Source of the DNA: Schaalia georgiae DSM 6843
GTDB lineage: Bacteria; Actinomycetota; Actinomycetes; Actinomycetales; Actinomycetaceae
Assembly (NCBI RefSeq): GCF_000429245.1
Contig: NZ_AUBM01000011.1
Coordinates: forward strand, 1 to 64,000
Reading direction: 5' to 3'
Length of the DNA stretch: 64,000 nt
Below, in pieces: positions 1 through 7,775 of this stretch. Position 1 is the stretch's first letter, and each line of letters opens with the position of its first letter. Both the position numbers and the translations under genes were made by a program. The notes beneath the pieces are model-generated. The model saw nothing but the letters and a program-made list of their open reading frames with translations, was not told the origin of the DNA and did not search any database.

Positions 1-174
1 CACAAAAACAGGGAGGGCAGGGGCCAACACCGGGGGAAGGGATGCCGCAACCACTATACGAACCACGACCAACCCACCCCCCAACCCCCCCGAACCCGAC
101 AAGGGAGGGGGGCAGCGGCCCACAACAACAGGGGCGCAGCAACAGGGGAGGAGGGCGGGGGTCAGAATTAGAGA
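1..174. other. spacer upstream of 5S rRNA
   Basis: No coding gene is seen. The stretch is C-rich and A-rich and directly precedes the 5S rRNA, so it is probably the 23S-5S internal transcribed spacer of an rRNA operon whose 16S and 23S genes lie before the window. That placement is inferred from the usual operon order. Confidence 0.6.
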
Positions 175-294
175 CTTGTGGTGGTCACAGCACCGGGGAA
201 ACGCCCAGCAACATTCCGAACCTGGAAGCTAAGCCCGGCCGCGCCAATGGTACTGCACCCCAGGGGGTGTGGGAGAGTAGGAAACCGCCACAAC
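175..294 (+). rRNA. rrf: 5S ribosomal RNA
   Basis: The stretch matches the actinobacterial 5S pattern. It contains GGGGAAACGCCC near the 5' side, ATTCCGAACCTGGAAGCTAAG in the middle (shown as overlapping blocks ATTCCGAACC and GGAAGCTAAG), then GCGCCAATGGTACTGCA and GTGGGAGAGTAGG near the 3' side. The ends TTGTGGTGG and CCGCCACAA pair as the closing stem, which sets a length of about 120 nt. It is presumably the last gene of an rRNA operon entering from the left. End positions may be off by 1-3 nt. Confidence 0.94.
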
Positions 295-302
295 ACACCA
301 CA

Positions 303-335
303 GTGGGGGGCCCGCACACCGTGCGAGCCCCCCAC
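303..335 (+). terminator. terminator of the rRNA operon
   Basis: The arms GTGGGGGGC and GCCCCCCAC pair perfectly, with an inner CGCAC/GTGCG stem and an ACC loop. It starts 9 nt after the 5S end. There is no U-tract, which is common for actinobacterial terminators. Confidence 0.75.
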
Positions 336-353
336 AAACACACCCGTACGCGA

Positions 354-367
354 GGGGTGTACACCCC
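354..367. promoter_or_regulatory. 14-bp perfect palindrome upstream of thrE
   Basis: GGGGTGTACACCCC is a perfect palindrome about 90 bp before the thrE start and just after the rRNA terminator. It could be an operator for a dimeric regulator of thrE. No regulator is identified. Confidence 0.35.
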
Positions 368-456
368 ACAACACGCACACACAAACGAGGAACAACACAC
401 ACGACCGAGACATTCGTCCGCCGTTCCCCAGTTCAATGTGTGGGATGCTTGTTCCT

Positions 457-1827
457 ATGGCAGAAGCAGAACCAACCAAACCCCACCGCTCGTCGCCGGA
501 GACGGCGGGCGACATCCTCAACCAGCGGATCGCCGCGCACGACAGGCTCGCCTCCCAATCCCAGATCGTCCTCCGACTAGGGCAGATGCTCCTCTCCTTC
601 GGCGCCAGCGCGTACAGGGTGAAGAAGTCGATGGCAGATCTGGCCCGCGCAGTCGGTATCTCCGACCACAGGGCCCAGGTCACCTACACCGAGATCATCG
701 CGACGGCCTACGCCAATGGCACCTTCCGCACTGAGTTGGCCGAGCAGCGGCTCATGGGGGTGAACGCCGACAAGATCGACAGGCTCAACAACTATGTGGC
801 GTCCTTGCAGGGCAGGTCCGTGCGCGTCGAGGACGTATCCGACGAGCTCGACGCTGTCGCGCGTATCCCCGCGCTGTACGACTGGTTCAGTAACGCGCTC
901 GCCTCGGGCCTGGCGTGCGCGGCCTTCGCCTTCCTCAACGGTGGGGGATGGGTGGAATGCTCCGCAGTCGCAGTCGCCTCGTTCTTCGGTCAAGCGCTGA
1001 GGCGCCAGATGCTGCACCGCCATATGAACCACTTCGGCGTGTGGATGGCGTGCGGCGCACTGGCGGCCCTCATCTACATCCTTCTCGTCGCCCCCGCCCA
1101 GCAGTTCCTCGGCGTCGAGGCCACCCACCAGGCGGGCTTTGTTTCCGCGCTGCTCTTCCTGGTCCCCGGATTCCCCCTGGTCACGGGCCTTATCGACCTG
1201 GTGCGCCAGGACTTCCAAGGGGGCATAGGCAGGCTCGTCTACGTCTCCATGCTGGTGGCGAGCGCTGGCGTGGCCGTGTGGTCCGTCTCGGCGGTCTTCG
1301 GTTGGTCGGTGGCCCCGCAGTACACGATCGAACTGGTTCCGTGGCTGCACTTCCTCCTGCGCTTCCTCACGAGCTTCGTCGCCGCCTATGGTTTCGCGAT
1401 CCTGTTCAACTCCCCCCACCGCGTGTGCTTCGCAGCTGCGCTCATCGGCGCCCTCATCAACACAGGGCGGATCGCACTGGTGCTGCTGGCGGGCGTGCCC
1501 GTGCCGGCGGCCGTGGGACTCGCGGCCCTGGCAGCGGGCCTGCTGGCGGTTGCTGTGGCCAAACGGACGCGCTTCTCCCGGGTGACGCTCTCGGTGCCCG
1601 CCGTCGTCATCATGATCCCCGGGGTCCCCCTTTACAGGGCACTCACCAACCTCAACAACCAGCAGATCGATGAGGCGCTCAGCGCCTTGTTCACGGTGCT
1701 CTTCACCATTGTCGCCATCGGCATGGGCCTGGCGCTGTCGCGTATGCTCACCGATAAGAACTGGCTCATGGAGCGCCAGGAAATGGTTCCCAACCTTTGG
1801 GACTACGAAGAGGAAGAAGACGCATGA
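457..1827 (+). CDS. thrE: threonine/serine exporter ThrE family protein
   Basis: This is a 456-residue membrane protein of the ThrE family, which exports threonine and serine by proton motive force in corynebacteria. It has the single-chain layout: an N-terminal soluble part with the family pattern LGQMLLSFGASAYRVKKSM, then about ten hydrophobic helices from residue ~130. These form the ThrE half and the ThrE_2 (DUF3815) half, the latter holding PGVPLYRAL near the end. The ATG at 457 is chosen because the family homology begins just after it; in-frame ATGs at 436 and 445 are possible and no clear ribosome site separates them. The frame remains open upstream, but that part is 5S rRNA. The stop overlaps the start of the next small gene. 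The substrate is inferred from the family. Confidence 0.88.
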   Translation: MAEAEPTKPHRSSPETAGDILNQRIAAHDRLASQSQIVLRLGQMLLSFGASAYRVKKSMADLARAVGISDHRAQVTYTEIIATAYANGTFRTELAEQRLMGVNADKIDRLNNYVASLQGRSVRVEDVSDELDAVARIPALYDWFSNALASGLACAAFAFLNGGGWVECSAVAVASFFGQALRRQMLHRHMNHFGVWMACGALAALIYILLVAPAQQFLGVEATHQAGFVSALLFLVPGFPLVTGLIDLVRQDFQGGIGRLVYVSMLVASAGVAVWSVSAVFGWSVAPQYTIELVPWLHFLLRFLTSFVAAYGFAILFNSPHRVCFAAALIGALINTGRIALVLLAGVPVPAAVGLAALAAGLLAVAVAKRTRFSRVTLSVPAVVIMIPGVPLYRALTNLNNQQIDEALSALFTVLFTIVAIGMGLALSRMLTDKNWLMERQEMVPNLWDYEEEEDA

Positions 1828-2060
1828 GATTCACCGTCGAGATGTCCGCCAAGCCACTCGGGTTCTTGTGCTCGTATGACACTACCGCCCAGGAGATCAC
1901 TGCTGTGGGGCGCAATATCGTCATCACCGTTGCGGCCATAACCCTGAGCCAGATCGCTGTCGCCCTGGTTCTGCGGCGCGTTCGGGCGCGCGGGTCCCGC
2001 TGCGGGTGCGAGTCTGCCGAGGAGCGCTCTGGCAACAGCGGCGAGGGATGCGGGCACTGA
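1824..2060 (+). CDS. small membrane protein translationally coupled to thrE
   Basis: This 78-residue protein starts at an ATG overlapping the thrE stop (ATGA), so translation is probably coupled. One hydrophobic helix is visible at about residues 33-56 (NIVITVAAITLSQIAVALVL), followed by an Arg-rich segment and a Cys/Gly/Glu-rich tail. That topology suggests a one-pass inner-membrane peptide with a basic cytoplasmic side. I recognise no family. It could be an accessory subunit of the exporter or a chance coupled ORF. The tight overlap and clean helix favour a real gene. Confidence 0.5.
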   Translation: MRFTVEMSAKPLGFLCSYDTTAQEITAVGRNIVITVAAITLSQIAVALVLRRVRARGSRCGCESAEERSGNSGEGCGH

Positions 2061-2170
2061 CCGCAGTCGTTGCGAGCCCGCGGCGCCCGGCGCGCCCGTG
2101 GGCATGCGGCAACACCCACTCCGGTTTGCGCGCGCCCGTGGGGCCGTATGAGCAGGACGACGGATATTAG

Positions 2171-2204
2171 GAGCGGGGCCGGTCTGGGGGGACCGGCCCC
2201 GCTC
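2171..2204. terminator. bidirectional terminator between thrE unit and aspT-like gene
   Basis: GAGCGGGGCCGGTC pairs perfectly with GACCGGCCCCGCTC around a TGGGGG loop. It sits between two converging genes and can serve both. There is no U-tract. Confidence 0.8.
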
Positions 2205-2205
2205 T

Positions 2206-2245
2206 GTGAGTGGAGAGGGGTGGTGTCGGAGGTTTCTCCACTCAC
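2206..2245. terminator. second hairpin of a stacked terminator region
   Basis: GTGAGTGGAGA pairs perfectly with TCTCCACTCAC, only 1 nt after the previous hairpin. A third weaker hairpin follows at 2255-2279 (CGCGGAG/CTCCGCG). Together the three fill the gap after the aspT-like gene, which runs on the minus strand. Confidence 0.55.
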
Positions 2246-2289
2246 CGCAGGACTCGCGGAGTCGGGTGTGCTCTCCGCGTGTCAGAGTC

Positions 2290-3897
2290 TCAAACGCCTC
2301 CGAGGATCTGAGCTACGACTATCTTACCAACCATCGCCACCGGATACACAAGAGCGTAACCGAGCGCGACGCGCGGGTCCGCGTTGGTCCTGCCGTTGGC
2401 GAAGGCGAGTACGGCGGGCTGTGTCTGGGCGCCGCCGAGCAAGCCCGCCAGCCTGGTTCCGCCCATGCGGAATACCCACCGCATCACCACGTAGAGGCCG
2501 ACCGCCATGATGGAGGTCATCATCACGCCCAGCACGAAGATCCGGATCCACGCGCCGGACGTGAACGCCTCGAGGATCTGCCCCCCGGCGGTGGCACCGG
2601 CTTGTGCGAGGAAGATCAATAGGCCGAGCTCGGAAAGCACTTGGCAGGTCGTGAAGGGCAGTGCGGTGGCGATGGGGCCGATGCGCCCGATGCGCCCGAA
2701 GATCAATCCGACGATCAACGTCCCGGCAGCGGAGCCGATGGAGAAGTAATCGCCGCTGGGGGTCAGGATCGGCAACTCGCCGATGGCGATGCCCAGCGCC
2801 ATGCCCAGACCGAAAGCGATCGGGTTGAGGTCCGTCAGGCCCCGGCTGGAATCGCCGAAGAACTTCGTGATGTCATTCATGCGCGAGGTAGGGGCGACGA
2901 CGCGCACGCGGTCGCCTTGCTGCAGGACCAGTCCGGGCTCGGCGACCATATCGACGTCGCCGCGGCGCACCCGGGAGATCGTCGCGGAGAACTCCTTCGC
3001 CAGCCCCAGGGAGGCGACGGTCCGCCCGGCGATCCGGGGGTTGGAGATGGTCATGCGCCGGAAGTCCAAGTAGGAGCGGTCCTGCATGAGGGAGTGGGAC
3101 GAGGCATGCCCGAGTTCGACCGCGGCGCGCGCCACGAGCTCGCGGGGCCCCACGACTGTCACGAGGTCGCCCGGGTCCAGGGTGTCGGACATGGAGGGGC
3201 GCGTGATCGGGCCGGTCTCCCCGCGGCGCAGGCGGGAGAAGGTGATCTTCTCGCCGAGCCTCTCGTAGATGTCGCCCACGAAGGGGTGGTCCTCGCGCTC
3301 GACGCGGATCGTGCGGTTCGACAGGGGGGAGGGGGCGTCCTTGTCGTTCTTCCCGTACGACAGGGCCGCCATGGAGGCGGCGAGCATCCCTATGACGCCG
3401 AAAAGGTAGGCGATGGAGTAGCCGACGGTCGCCATGGGCGCGTTGCCCGACGCGTCGCCCGCGGCCGCCAGGGCCGGGGTGTTGGTGAGCGCCCCCGCGA
3501 AGGTGCCCGCGATGAGGGGGACCTCCATGCCCAGGGCCTTGCCGACGTACAGGCCGCCGATCGCGGCGACCGCGTACAGCGCCACCATCGTGAGGATTGG
3601 TCCGATCGCGGTTTTGAGGTTGTGGAAGAAAGAAGCGCCCGAGTTGATCCCGATGGCGAAGGTGAACAGGGTCAGGCCGAGGGTGCCCAGCTGGGGCGTC
3701 ACGCGAAGCTCGATCCCGTAGGACTGGGCCCACGCGGCGATGACGATGGCGAAGAAGAGCACGGCTGCGGCCCCCAGGCCGATCCCCCTGATCTTGACGT
3801 GCCCGAAGGCCATGCCGATCCCCACTAGGAGGAACAGGAAGAGCACGGGCTGTTTCGCCAGTATCTCGAATACGGTTTCCAAGGTAGAGAACTCCAT
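2290..3897 (-). CDS. AspT/YidE-type putative transporter with RCK-C domains
   Basis: This 535-residue protein has the aspartate-alanine exchanger (AspT/YidE/YbjL) layout. It has about five N-terminal helices from residue ~12 (AKQPVLFLFLLVGIGMAFG), a central soluble part with two TrkA-C/RCK-C-like segments (residues ~200-370), and a second block of about five helices. The pair of motifs GTFAGALTNTPALAAA and LGGAQTQPAVLAFA in the two halves is typical of the family's internal repeat. The substrate cannot be told from sequence; characterised members exchange dicarboxylates or amino acids. The ATG at 3897 is chosen because the first helix follows directly; the frame stays open far upstream but overlaps ilvB there. 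It is divergent from the ilv operon and ends at the stacked hairpins. Confidence 0.85.
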   Translation of the reverse strand: MEFSTLETVFEILAKQPVLFLFLLVGIGMAFGHVKIRGIGLGAAAVLFFAIVIAAWAQSYGIELRVTPQLGTLGLTLFTFAIGINSGASFFHNLKTAIGPILTMVALYAVAAIGGLYVGKALGMEVPLIAGTFAGALTNTPALAAAGDASGNAPMATVGYSIAYLFGVIGMLAASMAALSYGKNDKDAPSPLSNRTIRVEREDHPFVGDIYERLGEKITFSRLRRGETGPITRPSMSDTLDPGDLVTVVGPRELVARAAVELGHASSHSLMQDRSYLDFRRMTISNPRIAGRTVASLGLAKEFSATISRVRRGDVDMVAEPGLVLQQGDRVRVVAPTSRMNDITKFFGDSSRGLTDLNPIAFGLGMALGIAIGELPILTPSGDYFSIGSAAGTLIVGLIFGRIGRIGPIATALPFTTCQVLSELGLLIFLAQAGATAGGQILEAFTSGAWIRIFVLGVMMTSIMAVGLYVVMRWVFRMGGTRLAGLLGGAQTQPAVLAFANGRTNADPRVALGYALVYPVAMVGKIVVAQILGGV

Positions 3898-4024
3898 CGT
3901 TGTCGAGGTTCGAAGACGCGGATCACTCGCTGTTGCGGACCCTACATATGCTAGCCGGGGGCCCGGCGCGGCGCTGGGCCTTTCGTCGAAGTGCGTCGGC
4001 GGCCGACAAGCGCCCGGGGTCCGT

Positions 4025-4030
4025 AGTATG
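4025..4030 (+). promoter_or_regulatory. candidate -10 box for the ilv operon leader
   Basis: TAGTAT lies about 45 nt before the proposed leader peptide and 210 nt before ilvB. No convincing -35 box is visible. Placement is tentative and depends on the attenuator reading of this region. Confidence 0.3.
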
Positions 4031-4074
4031 AGACGGACGGGGAGGCGGTGGGCGCGGGGGCATACCGTTGGGGC

Positions 4075-4146
4075 GTGCTCAACATTGACGCGATCGAACT
4101 GTTCGCCCTGGTCCTTGTACCCGGGCGTGCGATTCCTGCCGCGTGA
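4075..4146 (+). CDS. putative ilv leader peptide
   Basis: A 23-codon ORF (GTG start, TGA stop) lies between the presumed promoter and ilvB. About ten of its residues are Val, Leu or Ile, including a Leu-Val-Leu-Val run encoded at 4108-4119. Downstream are a 9-bp stem and a true U-tract terminator, the arrangement expected for transcription attenuation by branched-chain aminoacyl-tRNA supply. There is no strong ribosome site, and an in-frame GTG at 4048 is an alternative start. The peptide reading is an inference from composition and context. Confidence 0.5.
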   Translation: MLNIDAIELFALVLVPGRAIPAA

Positions 4147-4200
4147 CACATGGATGGATCGCACGCCTCGTCCCCCTCGCGCAAGCGCCGGGGATTTTTT
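4124..4200 (+). terminator. attenuator structure before ilvB
   Basis: The terminator is CCCC (4172-4175), then CGC, a GCAA tetraloop, GCG, then GGGG (4190-4193), followed by A and six U residues (4195-4200). Upstream, GGCGTGCGA (4124-4132) pairs perfectly with TCGCACGCC (4159-4167). The first arm overlaps the leader ORF, so ribosome position would decide whether that stem forms. The segment at 4072-4078 can pair with part of the same downstream arm, giving an alternative fold. Confidence 0.6.
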
Positions 4201-4239
4201 CATAGGAACGATCAGATCAGCGACATGAGAGGACCAGCG

Positions 4240-6000
4240 GTGACGACCACTGCACAACCGATCCCGATGACTGGCGCCGAAGCCATCGTTGCAAGCCTTG
4301 AAGCCCTCGGCGTCACCGATGTCTTCGGAATGCCGGGCGGCGCGATCCTGCCGACCTACGACCCGCTCATGGGCTCGGCGCTCAACCACATCCTCGTCCG
4401 CCACGAACAAGGGGCGGGGCACGCCGCCGAGGGCTACGCCCTGGCGACCGGCCGGGTCGGGTGCGCCCTGGTGACATCCGGCCCCGGGGCGACGAACACC
4501 CTCACCGCCCTGGCGGACGCGCACATGGACTCCGTGCCCATCGTCGTGATCTCCGGCCAGGTCGGAGCCTCCCTGATCGGGACGGACGCCTTCCAGGAGG
4601 CGGACGTGGTCGGCGCGTCGATGCCGGTCACCAAGCACTCCTTCCTGGTGACCGACGCCTCGCAGATCCCCGCACGCATCGCCGAGGCCTTCCACCTGGC
4701 CGCCACGGGGCGCCCCGGCCCCGTCCTGGTGGACATCGCGAAGAGCGCCCAGGTGGCCCAGATGGAGTTCTCATGGCCCCCGGCCCTGGACCTGCCCGGG
4801 TACCGGGTCGCCGGAAAACCGAATATGAAGCAGGTGCGCGCCGCCGCCCGTGCCATCTGCGACGCGCAGGCCCCCGTCCTCTACGTCGGCGGAGGCGCCG
4901 TCCGCTCCGGCTCCAGCGCGGCCCTGGCGCGCCTCGTCGAGGCGTCCGGCGCCCCCGTGGTCACGACTCTCACCGCGCGCGGCGCCTTCCCCGACTCCGA
5001 CCCCCACAACCTCGGGATGCCCGGCATGCACGGAACCGTCGCAGCCGTCGGCGCCCTGCAGCGCGCGGACCTCATCGTCGCGCTCGGCACGCGCTTCGAC
5101 GACAGGGTGACGGGCAAGCTCGACGCCTTCGCGCCCCGGGCCCGCGTGGTCCACATCGACATCGACGCCGCCGAGATCTCGAAGAACCGCCACGCCGACA
5201 TCCCCATCGTCGCCGATCTCGCCCAAGCGCTGCCGGTGCTCGCCGACGAGGTGTCGCGCGCCTCGTCGGAGGGGAAGTCGGATATCACCGGCTGGTGGCG
5301 CTACATCGACCGGCTCCGCAAGCGCTACCCGATCGGGTGGAGCGAGCCCGAGGACGGGCGCATCGCCCCCCAGCACGTGCTCACACGGCTGTCGGCCCTG
5401 GTCGGCCCAGAGGCGGTCTACGTCACCGGGGTGGGCCAGCACCAGATGTGGGCCGCGCAGTTCATCGCCTACGAGCGCCCCCGCTCCTTCCTGTCCTCCT
5501 CCGGCGCGGGCACCATGGGCTACTGCGTGCCCGCCGCGATGGGTGCCCAGGTGGGGGTCCCCGACAGGGCCGTGTGGGCGATCGACGGCGACGGCTCCTT
5601 CCAGATGACCAACCAGGAGCTGGCCACCTGCTCGATCAACAACATCCCGATCAAAGTCGCCCTCATCAACAACGGCGTCCTGGGCATGGTGCGGCAGTGG
5701 CAGTCCCTGTTCTACGGGAAGCGCTATTCCAACACGACGCTCAACCCCGCCGACGGCGACCAGATCCCCAACTTCGAGATGCTCGCCACCGCCTACGGAA
5801 TGGCGGCGCGCACCGTGCGCAGTGCCGACGAGGTCGATGAGGCCATCGAGTGGGCGATGGGCATCAACGACCGTCCCGTCCTCATCGACTTCCGCGTGTC
5901 CCCGGACGCGATGGTGTGGCCGATGGTGGCCGCCGGGGTGTCCAACGACGAGATCCGCTACGCCAAGGGCATGGCCCCGAACTGGGAGGTCGAAGACTGA
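4240..6000 (+). CDS. ilvB: acetolactate synthase large subunit
   Basis: This 586-residue thiamine-diphosphate enzyme condenses two pyruvates to acetolactate, or pyruvate with 2-oxobutyrate, the first common step of valine, leucine and isoleucine synthesis. The N-terminal PYR domain carries [12 protein letters not shown] and the catalytic Glu in RHEQG (Glu56). A central domain follows. The C-terminal PP domain has the ThDP/Mg motif [12 protein letters not shown] and INN. The GTG at 4240 is chosen because GAGAGGA sits 6 nt upstream; an ATG at 4225 lies inside that ribosome site. The stop overlaps the ilvN start. Expression is probably attenuated by the leader upstream. Confidence 0.97.
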   Translation: MTTTAQPIPMTGAEAIVASLEALGVTDVFGMPGGAILPTYDPLMGSALNHILVRHEQGAGHAAEGYALATGRVGCALVTSGPGATNTLTALADAHMDSVPIVVISGQVGASLIGTDAFQEADVVGASMPVTKHSFLVTDASQIPARIAEAFHLAATGRPGPVLVDIAKSAQVAQMEFSWPPALDLPGYRVAGKPNMKQVRAAARAICDAQAPVLYVGGGAVRSGSSAALARLVEASGAPVVTTLTARGAFPDSDPHNLGMPGMHGTVAAVGALQRADLIVALGTRFDDRVTGKLDAFAPRARVVHIDIDAAEISKNRHADIPIVADLAQALPVLADEVSRASSEGKSDITGWWRYIDRLRKRYPIGWSEPEDGRIAPQHVLTRLSALVGPEAVYVTGVGQHQMWAAQFIAYERPRSFLSSSGAGTMGYCVPAAMGAQVGVPDRAVWAIDGDGSFQMTNQELATCSINNIPIKVALINNGVLGMVRQWQSLFYGKRYSNTTLNPADGDQIPNFEMLATAYGMAARTVRSADEVDEAIEWAMGINDRPVLIDFRVSPDAMVWPMVAAGVSNDEIRYAKGMAPNWEVED

Positions 6001-6512
6001 TGGCCAACAGGCACACCCTCGCCGTGCTGGTGGAGAACAAGCCCGGCGTCCTCACCCGCGTCGCCGCGCTCTTCGCCCGCCGCGCGTTCAACATCAAATC
6101 ACTGGCCGTGGGGGAGACGGAGCACCCCGAGATCTCCCGCATGACGATCATCGTGGACGCCGACGAGGCGCCCCTGGAGCAGGTCGTCAAGCAGCTCAAC
6201 AAGCTGGTCAACGTCCTCAAAGTCGTCGAGATGGAGCCCGAGGAGAGCGTCGAGAGGCGCCTGCTGCTCATGAAAGTGGCCGCGGGCGCCGCCACGCGCA
6301 CGGGCGTGCTGCAGATCGTGGAGCTCTTCCGCGCCCACGTGGTCGACGTCCAGCACGACTCGGTGGTCATCGAGTCAGTCGGGTCGCTGTCGAAACTTGA
6401 AGCGCTGCTGGCGGCACTGGAGCCCTTCGGCGTTTCTGAACTCGTCCAGTCGGGCGCCGTGGCGATCGGCCGCGGGTCGCGTTCGATCACGGATCAACTG
6501 AAGGAGAAATAA
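6000..6512 (+). CDS. ilvN: acetolactate synthase small (regulatory) subunit
   Basis: This 170-residue regulatory subunit binds IlvB, raises its activity and usually confers valine feedback inhibition. Residues ~4-76 form an ACT domain ([20 protein letters not shown]). The rest is the ALS small-subunit C-terminal domain, with [10 protein letters not shown] at the junction. The ATG overlaps the ilvB stop (TGATG), so the two are coupled and made in matching amounts. The length is normal. Confidence 0.97.
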   Translation: MANRHTLAVLVENKPGVLTRVAALFARRAFNIKSLAVGETEHPEISRMTIIVDADEAPLEQVVKQLNKLVNVLKVVEMEPEESVERRLLLMKVAAGAATRTGVLQIVELFRAHVVDVQHDSVVIESVGSLSKLEALLAALEPFGVSELVQSGAVAIGRGSRSITDQLKEK

Positions 6513-6514
6513 CA

Positions 6515-7540
6515 ATGGCAGAAGTCATCTACGACGACGGAGCGGACCTGGGCCTCATCGCGTCGAAGAAGGTCGCCGTCATCGGATACGGATCGCAGGG
6601 CCATGCCCACGCGCTCAACCTCAAGGACTCCGGCGTTGACGTCATCGTCGGTCTGCGCCCCGGCTCGTCGTCGTGGGAGAAGGCCGAGGCCGCGGGCCTG
6701 GAAGTGGCCGACATCCCCGAGGCGACCGCCGCCGCCGACGTGGTCATGATCCTCACCCCCGACCAGGTGCAGCGCTTCGTGTACGCCGAGCAGATCGCCC
6801 CCAACCTCAAGGAGGGCGCTGCGCTGTTCTTCTCCCACGGCTTCAACATCCGCTACGGGTACATCGATCCGGGCAAGGGGCACGACGTGTGCATGGTGGC
6901 CCCCAAGGGCCCGGGCCACACCGTGCGCCGCCAGTACCTGGACGGCCGCGGCGTCCCCGCCATCGTCGCCGTCGAGCAGGACGCCTCCGGCGAGGCGTGG
7001 GCGCTGGCGCTGTCCTACGCCAAGGGCATCGGCGCGACCCGCGCTGGCGTCATCAAGACGACCTTCACCGAGGAGACCGAGACGGACCTCTTCGGCGAGC
7101 AGGCGGTCCTGTGCGGCGGCGTCTCCCACCTCATCCAGTACGGCTTCGAAACGTTGGTCGAGGCCGGCTACCAGCCCGAGATCGCCTACTTCGAGGTCTG
7201 CCACGAGATGAAACTCATCGTTGACCTCATCAACGAGGGCGGCATCACCAAGCAGCGCTGGTCGTGCTCCGACACGGCCGAGTACGGCGACTACGTCTCC
7301 GGCCCCCGCGTCATCGGCCCCGACGTGAAAGAGGCCATGAAGGGCGTCCTGGCCGATATCCAGGACGGCACTTTCGCGAAGCGCTTCATCGCCGACCAGG
7401 ACAACGGCGGCCTCGAGTTCAAGGCGCTGCGCGCCGAGGAGGAGTCCCACCCGATCGAGAGGACCGGCCGCGAGCTGCGCGCCAAGTTCGGCTGGTCGCA
7501 GGTGGACGCCGACTACACCGAGGGCTCCGCGGCCCGCTGA
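6515..7540 (+). CDS. ilvC: ketol-acid reductoisomerase (NADP+)
   Basis: This 341-residue class I enzyme isomerises and reduces acetolactate to dihydroxyisovalerate with Mg2+ and NADPH. The Rossmann motif [13 protein letters not shown] is at residues 24-36, followed by RPGSSSW for NADPH phosphate binding. The knotted C-terminal domain holds the metal-binding [12 protein letters not shown] and CHEMK. It starts 2 nt after the ilvN stop with AAGGAG in front and ends before a strong terminator, closing the ilvBNC operon. Confidence 0.98.
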   Translation: MAEVIYDDGADLGLIASKKVAVIGYGSQGHAHALNLKDSGVDVIVGLRPGSSSWEKAEAAGLEVADIPEATAAADVVMILTPDQVQRFVYAEQIAPNLKEGAALFFSHGFNIRYGYIDPGKGHDVCMVAPKGPGHTVRRQYLDGRGVPAIVAVEQDASGEAWALALSYAKGIGATRAGVIKTTFTEETETDLFGEQAVLCGGVSHLIQYGFETLVEAGYQPEIAYFEVCHEMKLIVDLINEGGITKQRWSCSDTAEYGDYVSGPRVIGPDVKEAMKGVLADIQDGTFAKRFIADQDNGGLEFKALRAEEESHPIERTGRELRAKFGWSQVDADYTEGSAAR

Positions 7541-7560
7541 GGCGTCTTTGCCCGAGCGCA

Positions 7561-7603
7561 CCAGCCCCCGCCTCGTCCTATGCGGCGACGAGGCGGGGGC
7601 TGG
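7561..7603 (+). terminator. terminator of ilvBNC
   Basis: A perfect 17-bp stem (7561-7577 with 7587-7603) closes a 9-nt loop 20 nt after the ilvC stop. There is no U-tract. Confidence 0.85.
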
Positions 7604-7775
7604 CTTCGAGAGGCGGAAGGTGTTCCCGTGCGATGGGGCAGCAGGGCGCGCTGGCTCTGGGCGCCGCAACGCATTCGTGCCAGGAGCATAGGCGCGCGTG
7701 GCGGGCAGCAGGGCGCCTCCTCCGCCCGCGTGCGGAGTGCTCCCCTTCGAGGACGGATCGTGCGACACTTGGGGG

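Noticed and set aside
178-456. In-frame upstream extension of thrE starting at 178
   Set aside because: It would translate the 5S rRNA; family homology starts after 457.
4096-4104. GAAC-T-GTTC in the ilvB leader, resembling an SOS box
   Set aside because: The spacer is 1 nt, not 4, so LexA spacing is wrong; it lies inside the leader ORF.
4025-4239. T-box riboswitch before ilvB
   Set aside because: No T-box consensus (TGGNACCGCG-like) or specifier stem was found; the leader-peptide model fits better.
2290-4695. 801-residue minus-strand ORF as one protein
   Set aside because: Only residues from the ATG at 3897 match the transporter family; the rest overlaps ilvB antisense.
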